NCBI RefSeq assembly: GCF_000835495.1
Contig: NW_015622560.1
Coordinates: 1-16,463 of the forward strand
From: Cladophialophora immunda
Lineage: Eukaryota > Ascomycota > Eurotiomycetes > Chaetothyriales > Herpotrichiellaceae
Direction of reading: 5' to 3'
DNA length: 16,463 bases
Part shown: one piece after another, positions 9,358 to 16,463 of the stretch
Position numbering within the stretch: the first letter of the stretch is position 1
How the letters are laid out: every line of letters starts with the position of its first letter
Position numbers and translations under genes: made by a program
The notes under the pieces: model-generated
Told to the model about the DNA's origin: nothing
Seen by the model: only the letters and a program-made list of their open reading frames with translations
The model's database searches: none

Positions 9358-9477
9358 TCAGATCTCTGTATCGGACAACGACAAGTCAGTATTGAAAAGA
9401 TGTTGGGATTGCTCTAGTTTCTCATTCTCATTGAGCATCACACGGCCGGCTGCGGCGTTTGGCGAGGATGGCCTGGC

Positions 9478-9798
9478 ATGACGTTAGTAATGTTATCGGG
9501 AGGCATAGTAGGACAGAGTTCGAAGCCTGTTTTCCCTTTCGGTCGCTTCTTTGCCGGTCCTGGAAAAGATGTATCCCTACGACAGAAGAATTTGTGGCTC
9601 AACGCAACACAGCTCGTGAACATAGCTGGCAAGGACGTGAATCAACGTGGAGGAATATTGAGAAAGCTTGCTCAAAGCACGGAGGTTGAGATATAAGTCT
9701 TCAATGGTAATCGATCATCGCGGGTTCAGTTTGAAGTCGGCGCTAGCCTCTGTCAAGAGCTAGAGATAGTAGAGAGCTTCATACCCCTCCTCAAATAA
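9478..9798 (+). pseudogene. KilA-N/APSES-like DNA-binding domain relic
   Basis: One frame reads DVSLRQKNLWLNATQLVNIA, then GKDVNQRGGILRKLAQSTEVEI, a TAA at 9694-9696, then VFNGNRSSRVQFEVGASLCQELEIVESFIPLLK. The order (W-x-NATQ, hydrophobic-AGK, R-x-x-IL-x-x-L, then a strand followed by F-x-x-G-x-x-LC-x-x-L and a PLL end) is that of the KilA-N/APSES fold as found in fungal proteins. The in-frame stop splits the domain and no upstream start fits, so I call it a relic. An unrecognised intron removing the stop is less likely, since no clear donor/acceptor pair was seen. Family members bind DNA; the target is unknown. Confidence 0.55.
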
Positions 9799-10073
9799 TG
9801 GAGGCTCAAACGACAACATGGTACGAGTCTGGGATCTTGCTAGCTCGATGGCAGATTGCGCTCCGGGAGGTAGAGTAAGCGGACCAAGGTAGGCGGTCCT
9901 AGGTATGCGGTCCCGGGTACGCGAAAACTACGTGCCTCTATATTTGAAAGCCCCATGTAATTTCAGTCTTAATTTCTTCCTGTGGATCTGGTCTCTTTGA
10001 TACAAAATGCTGGGAGCTGTTGTGATATGTAGCCATCAAGATATCTGCGTACATCTTCATCACTTGCATACAG
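9799..10073. other. spacer with short 14-bp repeats
   Basis: No gene is called. AGGTAGGCGGTCCT (9887-9900) is followed directly by AGGTATGCGGTCCC (9901-9914) and a partial GGGTACGCG (9915-9923), a degenerate 14-bp tandem repeat. A reading MVRVWDLASS near 9818-9850 looks like a WD40 blade end but is too short to call. Confidence 0.4.
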
Positions 10074-10443
10074 GCGGCGGAAGCTGATTGGCATCAGGCG
10101 TTGGGCACGATAACGGGATACTCGTTGGTGGCGCCGGCGGCAGAGGAGACGATCTCCATCCACCCTCTCGTACAGGAGTCGGTGCGATATTGGTTGGAGC
10201 AGCAGAAGGAGAAGGAGTCGAATGTGGAGCAAGCGGTTAAGGGTGCTGGCTGCCAGCTTTCCCAGTGGGGACTATAGCAACTGGCCGGTGTGCCAGACGC
10301 TGTTCCCTCACGCGCAGACAGCACTGCTTCACCAAGGCCAAGGTGTTCTCACGAGTGAAAGCCGAGGACGTCTCCAGTATCATGTTTCGTGGTTCTTATG
10401 GTTGTCGGGGCATTGGCAGCTCGACCAGCGCATTGAATACTAA
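10074..10443 (+). pseudogene. NLR/STAND protein relic: winged-helix end and TPR start
   Basis: The first segment (10074-10244) reads HQALGTITGYSLVAP, then TISIHPLVQESVRYWLEQQ and VEQAV. This is the segment that links an NB-ARC module to TPR repeats in fungal NLR-type proteins, typically 'A-I-x-x-L-x-x-Y-S-L' then 'H-x-L-V-Q'. A frameshift near 10238 moves the reading to the next frame: VLAASFPSGDYSNWPVCQTLFPHAQTAL, then LQYHVSWFLWLSGHWQL. This matches the following 'FPxGxYxNWxxCQxLFPHAxxA' block. The TPR array that should follow is absent, and the nucleotide-binding part upstream is not recognisable. In life such proteins act in fungal non-self recognition; this copy cannot encode one. Confidence 0.65.
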
Positions 10444-10649
10444 TCTATATCAGGTGAAGCGGCCCCCGCACCTGCCTTTGCTGCCTGGCCTTGCCGAGGT
10501 ATCCGTGCGGCTGAGTCAGCACCGGTCGGCCCAATTTATTTGACTCGGTCTGATACCTGTAAACCAAGGACTTAATCGTAGAGGCACAGTCTGAGGTCCG
10601 TTCACTCAACTCTAGCTAATCCATATTGTTCAAGTACTGTACGATCGGA

Positions 10650-10919
10650 ATGGAGCATTCGCAGATATCTGAAACTCATTTACGATGTGAAGCTTGGAGG
10701 AATGCGGTGTCCGAGCCTGAAGCTAAGTGCCTGAAACAAAATTGCGCATCAGAATCCGATGGACTTCAATCATACTGCCACAAACGTACGTTACGCCAAT
10801 TTTTTGAGGATGACGGTGACCGTGCAATAGACTCTTGCCATATATGTCACGAATTCGAACCTATCGTCCAGCTTTACAATGAGCAGAGATTCTGCAGCAA
10901 ATGTACGCGTACCCAATGA
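10650..10919 (+). CDS. small cysteine-rich hypothetical protein (89 aa)
   Basis: An ATG at 10650 opens an 89-codon frame ending in TGA at 10919. The C-terminal two thirds is rich in paired metal-ligand residues: C27-x4-C32, C43-H44, then C63-x2-C66-x15-C82-x2-C85. The last set looks like a zinc ribbon or small treble-clef knuckle (CHIC...CSKC). I do not recognise the family. The regular spacing and acidic/basic linkers argue that this was or is a real protein, but it lies alone among relics and could be the terminal exon of a larger gene, since the N-terminal 25 residues are featureless. There is no signal peptide or membrane segment. Confidence 0.4.
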   Translation: MEHSQISETHLRCEAWRNAVSEPEAKCLKQNCASESDGLQSYCHKRTLRQFFEDDGDRAIDSCHICHEFEPIVQLYNEQRFCSKCTRTQ

Positions 10920-11509
10920 TAGATTGATGTGACTTATCAGAACATAGGTGATCGAGAGGCGTTTAAGTGATTTCTAATATTTCGCGTTCATACCAATCCT
11001 CCATCTCCAGAGCTCGCAAAGAGGCATGAAACCATTTCGACAAGAATCTGTCGCTTTCAATTGTTTTGCAGCAATTCGCCGGTTGCCTGGCTTAGCTTCT
11101 TATGTGCTCGGAGTCCGGATGGCTGGCGAGCCAGTGGACGAAGCCGCCATTCACGCGTGAGGAAAGAGGGAGGTAGCGCGCTGAACATACAGTAATGTAT
11201 TGTCGCTTGCTCAAAGACAAAGATTCATCGTACGCATGAAAGCGGATCCTGGATGCCGACTGGAACAGGTGCAACAAGCAATGATTTGTGGCAGCATTTT
11301 TATGGGATCTTGCAGAGTTCAGTCCACCTCAACTGCTCGATCAATATCCGGGATATGTCGGGATATTAGCTTTTCTGAATTGCGATATCATTCAAGAGTA
11401 TCTCAGTGCGATCAATCTGGGGTTGGGTCATCTCTCTACGTTGACGAGCGTGAGCAATCTGGCGTTGGTGCTCATACATGGGCACATGGTTAAATATGAT
11501 TATCTTGGG
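10920..11509. other. intergenic stretch, no supported gene
   Basis: Overlapping forward ORFs at 11200-11533 are present. One, at 11288-11533, contains FLWDLAEFSPPQLLDQYPGY and a helix-like Leu/Ile-rich run. No domain, start context or splice pattern supports a gene. The segment ends at the TAACCAT repeat block. Confidence 0.4.
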
Positions 11510-11586
11510 GGTCGTAACCATAACCATAAATAACCATGAGGTCGTAACCATAACGTGTTATAACCATATAACCATATTATAACCAT
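11510..11586. repeat. TAACCAT subterminal repeat block of a hAT element
   Basis: TAACCAT occurs seven times between 11515 and 11586, and GGTCGTAACCATAAC twice (11510-11524 and 11540-11554). The block starts 26 bp beyond the stop of the hAT C-terminal coding fragment, on its 3' side, where subterminal repeats are expected. The outer boundary is probably near 11506-11511 (TTGGGGGTCG), but no TIR partner was found to fix it. Confidence 0.6.
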
Positions 11587-11611
11587 GACCTAATCGACGG
11601 CAATATTCGCT

Positions 11612-12060
11612 CTAGACCCACTCAATATCATCCAAAATCTCGTCGTCTAGCTCCTCATCTTCATCCGCCACCATGGCCTCCATCGCCAGACCCATCCCAT
11701 TAAGGTTGGAAAGCCGGATATGGCCCTCTCGTATCCAGCTGCCGATACATTCAATTCTTTGGATGTTGAGACTCGATAGTCTTAATCGATCCCACGAGCA
11801 GGTCCTTCTGGACCCCGAAAACGCCCTCTCCGGCTCCGCCGACTCGGCCGGGATCGACAATATTGACATAGCCATCCTGGAGAGCCGTGGTCGGCGCGAT
11901 TGCTGCTCGGCACGACACCACCACTCAAGGGGGCTGCAATCAATGCGGAAGGGAGGTGACTCCACAAAGGTCTTGAAGTCATCGTCGTCCCGAATTCCCC
12001 AAGGGATATGGGCTTTATATATTACTTCTCCCCAAGGAACCTGACAGCACTCTCGAGTAC
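11612..12060 (-). pseudogene. hAT-family transposase, C-terminal dimerisation region
   Basis: The minus-strand frame from about 12060 to the stop at 11612 contains SPLEWWCRAEQQ, then LSRMAMSILSIPAESAEPER, AFSGSRRTCSWDRLRLSS, QRIECIGSWIREGH and an acidic tail. This is the conserved hAT C-terminal block (W-x-x, P-x-LS-x-x-A-x-x-ILSIPA-x-S-x-x-x-ER-x-FS). Upstream of about 12060 the frame continues to 12244 but no longer resembles hAT. It cannot be the missing end of the element at 8026-9106: both are on the minus strand, but this C-terminal piece lies upstream of that N-terminal piece. It therefore belongs to another copy or to a rearranged one. The repeat block beside it also differs in sequence from the ACTCGCGAGT repeats. 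Confidence 0.75.
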
Positions 12061-12096
12061 TCAGTCTGGGAATTTCTTGGTCCTCCTCTCGATGAG

Positions 12097-12430
12097 TTGG
12101 CGGAGAAATCCACGAAACCTGAGATGTCGTCCGGGACGGGAAACGATTCTCGGAATGTACAGCAAGCCGTGCATTACCTCTATGCGCAAGGCTGGATCCG
12201 CCGATGGAGCCAAATGCAGACAACCTGCCACCGCGGAGAGACATCTAAAAGACCTCTGGGTCAATTACAAAGATGTACCGTTACCGGAACAGTCACGTCG
12301 GCATCCGCCTGACGATGATATTCTCGACGACGTACTCAATCCTAACACCCGACCTTCCGTGGAAGATCTGTTTGGCTCAATGGAACATTTGCATAGCAGC
12401 CCGGCCGCAGCCACCACCGCCGGATGATGG
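12097..12430 (+). other. possible inverted hAT middle fragment (weak)
   Basis: A forward frame reads RHLKDLWVNYKDVPLPEQ and then DDDILDDVLNP before a TGA near 12427. The 'LW-x-x-YK' followed by an acidic stretch is reminiscent of the variable region ahead of the hAT dimerisation domain, but on the strand opposite to the C-terminal fragment at 11612-12060. The likeness covers only about 30 residues. Confidence 0.25.
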
Positions 12431-12486
12431 CACTTGAACCTCGGCATCCGACGCGTTTAATCGGGTAGGTCCGCCGTTGTTCTCGA

Positions 12487-12509
12487 GTTATCAGCACCGC
12501 ACTGATAAC
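12487..12509. repeat. perfect 8-bp inverted repeat downstream of the CCCH gene
   Basis: GTTATCAG (12487-12494), loop CACCGCA, CTGATAAC (12502-12509). It lies about 100 bp past the stop of the minus-strand CCCH gene, so it may fall in that gene's 3' UTR. A function is not shown. Confidence 0.4.
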
Positions 12510-12608
12510 AAGTAGCTCTGAAGTTCCACTTTCTTTTTCATGGGGGAGGTGGGGAATGATGATACGCCAGGTGCAGGCAGAACACGGTGCAGTTTTAGAA
12601 ATTGCATC

Positions 12609-14527
12609 TTAAGCCACAACCGCAGTGTCGATCCCGTGCAAGTGTGCGAACTTGCACGCGCCGCCGTACTTGCAAATCATTCCGTTGGGGCACATGTGAC
12701 CCTTGACGCAGAGAAGGGTGTTACAAGCGGACCCTTGCGGGCAAGGCTGGGTCCGAGATAAATACAGCAGCGCCGCGTATTCTCCGTCGTTTAGTCGTGA
12801 ATTGTGGTCATAATCACAATCGTTCTTTAGGCAGTTGTTAGTGAGATAGTGTGAGTTGCACAGACGCTTATTCCGGTCTCGAATCCCATTCAGGGTGGAT
12901 GGGTGCACGGCCAATCCTTCGGGAAGATCGATCCGTTGGTTGTTGGCGTTGCGCAAGATTTTACCAACGCTGTTATTGGGGATGAGCAGGTGGAGACGGG
13001 TATCTGGTGTCTGCGTGTCTTCATCGACAGGGCGATGGGCCTGGGAGGAATCCGGTATCGCCGGTGAGGGTAACGTTCGTGCAAACACAGGGTTCTGTCG
13101 TATCCAGGTGGCATTCCCTGGGGGTGGATTGCCCGTTCGCTTCACCCAGGCCTCCTGTAAATTGGTTCGTCAGCGTCATTGCACGACGCTATGGGCGAAA
13201 CACTCACCACAGCCCTCTTGATGATATCCTTGCTCCTGAGGAACCATTCGTCTTCTTCGCTCTTGCCCCAGAAGTCGGGGGTCAATCGTAGCGCCAGCTC
13301 CACATCGTGTTTGACATGGCCGAAGTCCAGTCCTCGGGAAGACTGGTTTAGACGTCTAGTAGTGCTGTCGATGAGAGCGGCTTCGATTTCACTTCGTGAC
13401 GGACGCGCTCCAGATGTCGACGACAGGGTCGAATTCGGGAAATCGAGTCGTGAAGGTGACTCGTGCTGCGAATCCATGTCGCCATCATTTTCACCTCGGG
13501 GTAGGTGATTTCCACCTTCAGGGCTAATGGTGGTGTACCAAGTCCCAGTTACTGTAGTTTCGTTCCCAGGGGCATCGATAGCACCGAACCTTGCGGCGGG
13601 CTTGGATCGCCACGGGAGAGTGAAATCATTGTGGCCACTTAGCTGTGACTCTTTCTCACGAGCTTGGTCGAATCCGATACTTCGACGCCCATGATTCCGC
13701 GGCATTGACACATCAGCCAGGGCTTCGCCCCGGAAGATGTTGGTGAACTCGGTCGATCGCAATTTGGGCAGAATACTCGCAAATTCAGTGGCAAACGGAA
13801 GCCCTTTAAGCAGTATAATGCGGGACAAGATCTCTGTGTCGATCAAGAATGAGCCCAGGAAGGACGCAAAGCCATTGTCCGCAGAAGCACCAAATATGAT
13901 GTGTTTACAATGGGCATTGTAAACGTAGAGATTTAGATTGTCTGCGTCGACCGGTTAGACACGATCGAGCGGAGAGGTCTCTTCTGGTGGACGCACCTTT
14001 TAACTTTGAATCGGCCGCCTCTTTATGATTTCCGGCATCGATAAAATCACATAATGGATGTGCTTTATTGAACCCCAGTACGAAATCTGTGAATACGGAG
14101 GTGGTTTTTAGGATGCCCTTCTCGGCGTAAGCGTGACTGAGGCCTCTCAAATTGGCATAGACTCGAATGACAATCTTATGGTCGTGCTTGAAGTTGTCGT
14201 CGTAGCGCATGTAGTCAAAGACGGCCTTTCGGAGTAACTTGGCTGCTTCGTCGCCACCAGCAATGCCTTTCTTAACCAGCTCATCTAAGAACTGGGCGGA
14301 AGTCAGCCTCGGAAAGCATGTGAACAGGGGGGATACAGGGTTGATTTGTAGAGTTTGGGAGGGTGGTGTACTAGCATGCAGTCGCCGTCTATTAGCACCA
14401 TGATAAATGCGTTTCGGTCCATCGTCTTTTGCATGTCATCCAGCTTTTGGACCAAGTCATCGAACAGAGAATTGCGAGCATGATCTGCCCGCCTCACGTC
14501 GATGATCCGCCTGCGAAGGACATCCAT
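12609..14527 (-). CDS. CCCH zinc-finger protein with NYN/PIN-like N-terminal domain (DUF7923-type), 4 exons
   Basis: Minus-strand exons are 14527-14372, 14291-13997, 13941-13208 and 13154-12609. The introns are 80, 55 (branch-like CTAAC) and 53 nt, all GT-AG. Phases agree over 1731 nt (576 aa plus stop). Residues 15-40 look helical. FIMVLIDGDCMLF (41-53) begins the N-terminal domain, followed by KIVIRVYANLRGL, CDFIDAGNHKEAADSKL (133-149) and HIIFGASADNGFASFL (164-179). Residues about 200-480 are Ser/Arg-rich and probably disordered. Three CCCH fingers close the protein: C494-x8-C503-x4-C508-x3-H512, C533-x5-C539-x4-C544-x3-H548, and C550-x5-C556-x5-C562-x3-H566. Such fingers usually bind RNA. 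The start at 14527 is the first ATG in the open frame. This is the most complete gene in the window. Confidence 0.9.
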
Positions 14528-15219
14528 AACTAACGTCTCTAAAGGCAAATTGCCCTACTCCGGTGCGTAGTGAGTTCCTTCGGAGTGTAGCTTGATGGAT
14601 TGTTGATCGAATAAATCCCACCGTCGAGTCATTCTGGCCCTGAATTGGCGGGGCACATGGAATGCCGCGGAAAATTAGAGAAGGCGATCCTCGCTGGGGG
14701 ACTTTCGGTGATTGGGCGCTGAGTGATCGAAACGTGCGCAGCCAACCAAGAGGTGTCCAACCTACCTCAGTATCTTACCCCCTACGATTGCACCAGCCAC
14801 GCACTCCCGTGGGGTGCAATTGGCATCCAAGCGGGCCGGTCGCGGCTGCAGCCTTCGGCCTACCCGTGCGCGACAGCCCCTCCATACGCTTCAACATCGA
14901 CTTCACCTTCGTCACTGCCGTCGACATCTCGTCCGTTATCCCTGTGTAGCGCTCTCATCGAAGCTATGCATTTGAGGGAGTCTGTCAAGAAATGGCAGAG
15001 GCTCCTTCGCAGACCGTGGCAAAGTTGTCCCAACCCATCCGAGGCATATTGCACATCGGCGGACGCCCGCGTTGCCAGCCTCCCCATACATTTTGTATGG
15101 AACCCCAAACCCTAGCACCCTTATTCTCTGTAGAACCGCGTCGCCTTTCCCATTTCAGCATCGCTGATTCTCCTCAGAATGGCGCCGCGTTTCCACCACA
15201 AGACGACACGCTTCCACTA
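14528..15219. other. intergenic stretch between divergent CCCH gene and OrsD copy 2
   Basis: No gene is called. The two flanking genes point away from each other, so promoters for both should lie here. Forward ORFs at 14662-14949 and 14723-15115 have no recognisable domain. Confidence 0.5.
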
Positions 15220-16463
15220 ATGGCTGAGCCGTCTACTACTGATGTTGCCTTCCTTCGTGCTCTTGGTCTCTGTATTAGCATCCCAGAACGAATCCTAATC
15301 TGCACCCATGACTCGTGTGGCTACGCCATCCAACGGCCTGAAGAGCGCGCCCGTCGCCATTTATGAGAAGCATGAGATTCCCAAGGCATCACGTCGTGGT
15401 CTGGATTCTATTATTAAAGCTTTGGGGCTTTCGAACCCTTGTCTGATCCCTCCTCGACCCAATGGATCGTCTCCACACCCTCACCTAAAGCTCTTTTCTG
15501 GTTATGCTTGTCGACTGTGCGGAGATCTGACCACAAGTTCCAAGCTTCACCAACAACACCAATGTTTGTCTGCTAGCACCACCTCCGACCCAACAGACAA
15601 TGAATATACCACTGAGGAAGTTTTCCTCCAAAGTTGGGTCCAAGAGGGGGCTCGAACGTACTGGACTGTAAATATGGATCATTCTGATGCAGCCGCTTCT
15701 GAGCAAGCGTCATCTTCCAATCCTCATACTCGATCAGAAACTGTCATTCCTCGATTGGAACAGCTTTGTCAATCAGAGCGAAACCGCGTCGCAGAATTCC
15801 AGCAATCGACCAGAGATGACGAATTACCCGACTTGACAGCGACCAGTCCATGGTTTCAACGGACTCAATGGCTGTCAACTTATCGTGGAGCTGATCGAGG
15901 CGTTCTCGTCAGGATGGCCACCCTGCCAAATACGAATTCTCAAACAGTGGGTCGCTATTTAGGGATGTATAACGGTACTCGCCTTGAGTTGTCAGCGCGT
16001 AATGAGCAACGCATTAGCACGGTTCTTCGCGCTGTGGAAGAGCTCTACGGGCGTTTTGAAGAGACTGTCCAACACACTGCTCGAGGGATTTTGTGCAAGG
16101 TCTATTCCCAGGCTCTCCACGCCGGCGCCTAGAGACCTTTCCGGCTCGTCCAGCGGCACAGCAGGCATGCCAGCTACATCCGGGTGGTGAAGAAGTTTTT
16201 CTCCTTCCTTCTTGCAGCGTACTTGATCGACGACGTTATCTGTCATTCCGTCTTGAAGTTTCGTCTCACTTCCTTCCAAAGGACCGCCATTGGTCGACTT
16301 TGGAATGATTCTTGCTGGGCTGCCCTGGCGTTGGCACTTCCGCAGTCACAGTCCGGGTCGGCAGGAGGGGATGACTTTGAGGAGCAGATGCTTGATGACG
16401 ATCTGAATGACGAGGAGGGTGAAGAAGGTGAAGAAGGTGAAGAAGGTGAAGAAGGTGAAGAAG
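15220..16463 (+). pseudogene. OrsD-like zinc-finger protein, copy 2 (frameshift, stop; runs off window)
   Basis: The ATG at 15220 (MAEPSTTDVAFL) opens the frame with RILICTHDSCGYAIQRPEER and RRHL, then hits TGA at 15366. A shift near 15360 continues the family as YEKHEIPKASRRGL, completing the first C...H-x-x-x-x-H finger. A second CxxC/H finger follows (GYACRLCGDLTTSSKLHQQH), then FLQSWVQEG...YWTV, SPWFQRTQWLSTYRG, LPN, and VLRAVEELYGRFEETVQHTA. A TAG at 16130-16132 interrupts the same frame, after which RPFRLVQRHSRHASYIRVV and KKFFSFLLAAYLIDD continue to the window edge. This domain order is that of OrsD-type proteins (named from the Aspergillus orsellinic acid cluster; biochemical role unknown). 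The frameshift and the stop make an intact product unlikely. Confidence 0.75.
16418..16463 (+). repeat. GGTGAAGAA 9-bp microsatellite
   Basis: Just over five perfect copies of GGTGAAGAA run to the window edge. In the OrsD-like frame they encode repeated Gly-Glu-Glu after an acidic stretch (FEEQMLDDDLNDEEG). The true length is unknown because the window ends inside it. Confidence 0.9.

Noticed and set aside
9818..9850. MVRVWDLASS as a WD40 blade fragment of a STAND protein
   Set aside because: Only about ten residues match, with no blade start before it and no neighbouring blade.
12430..12480. Possible tRNA on the minus strand (ACTTGAACCTCGGCATCCGACG)
   Set aside because: The stretch recalls a reverse-complemented T-arm, but no acceptor stem, D-arm or anticodon arm can be folded with it.
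12856..13508. Long forward ORFs opposite the CCCH gene
   Set aside because: They have no domains and lie antisense to well-supported exons and splice junctions; they are shadows.

Overview
The window looks like a gene-poor, rearranged accessory segment of a filamentous ascomycete (Pezizomycotina) nuclear genome. The evidence is short GT-AG introns (47 to 80 nt) in three spliced genes, and families largely or wholly fungal: an HSP70-like ATPase of the divergent fungal type, OrsD-type zinc-finger proteins, NLR-type TPR debris, hAT transposons and a fungal CCCH/DUF7923-type protein. No bacterial operon, rRNA, tRNA or CRISPR feature was seen. The species cannot be named from this sequence. All family calls come from reading motifs by eye; no search was run.

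Layout. 1-428 (+): 3' part of a WD40 protein that starts outside the window. 429-1836: decayed DNA with a weak MFS-like fragment and a hairpin cluster. 1837-4100 (-): a five-exon HSP70-like gene whose exons join in frame to 684 codons. 4197-4720: repeat-bearing spacer. 4724-5609 (+): broken OrsD-like gene. 5603-6986 (-): three-exon WD40 gene, apparently cut short where it meets the OrsD relic. 8026-9106 (-): 5' half of a hAT transposon with a BED finger, ending in a TIR and palindromic subterminal repeats. 9478-9798 (+): KilA-N/APSES-like relic. 10074-10443 (+): TPR segment of an NLR/STAND protein with a frameshift. 10650-10919 (+): small unrecognised cysteine-rich ORF. 11510-12060 (-): C-terminal part of a second hAT with TAACCAT subterminal repeats. 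12609-14527 (-): intact four-exon gene combining an NYN/PIN-looking domain with three CCCH fingers. 15220-16463 (+): second OrsD-like gene, with a frameshift and an in-frame stop, running off the window.

The intact genes (HSP70-like, CCCH, probably the shortened WD40) have no evident shared pathway. They are islands between transposon and gene relics. Two OrsD-like copies in the same orientation, about 10 kb apart, bracket the most rearranged part. The CCCH gene with its Regnase-like architecture and the small Cys-rich ORF are the most interesting protein leads. No complete new system can be demonstrated from this sequence.
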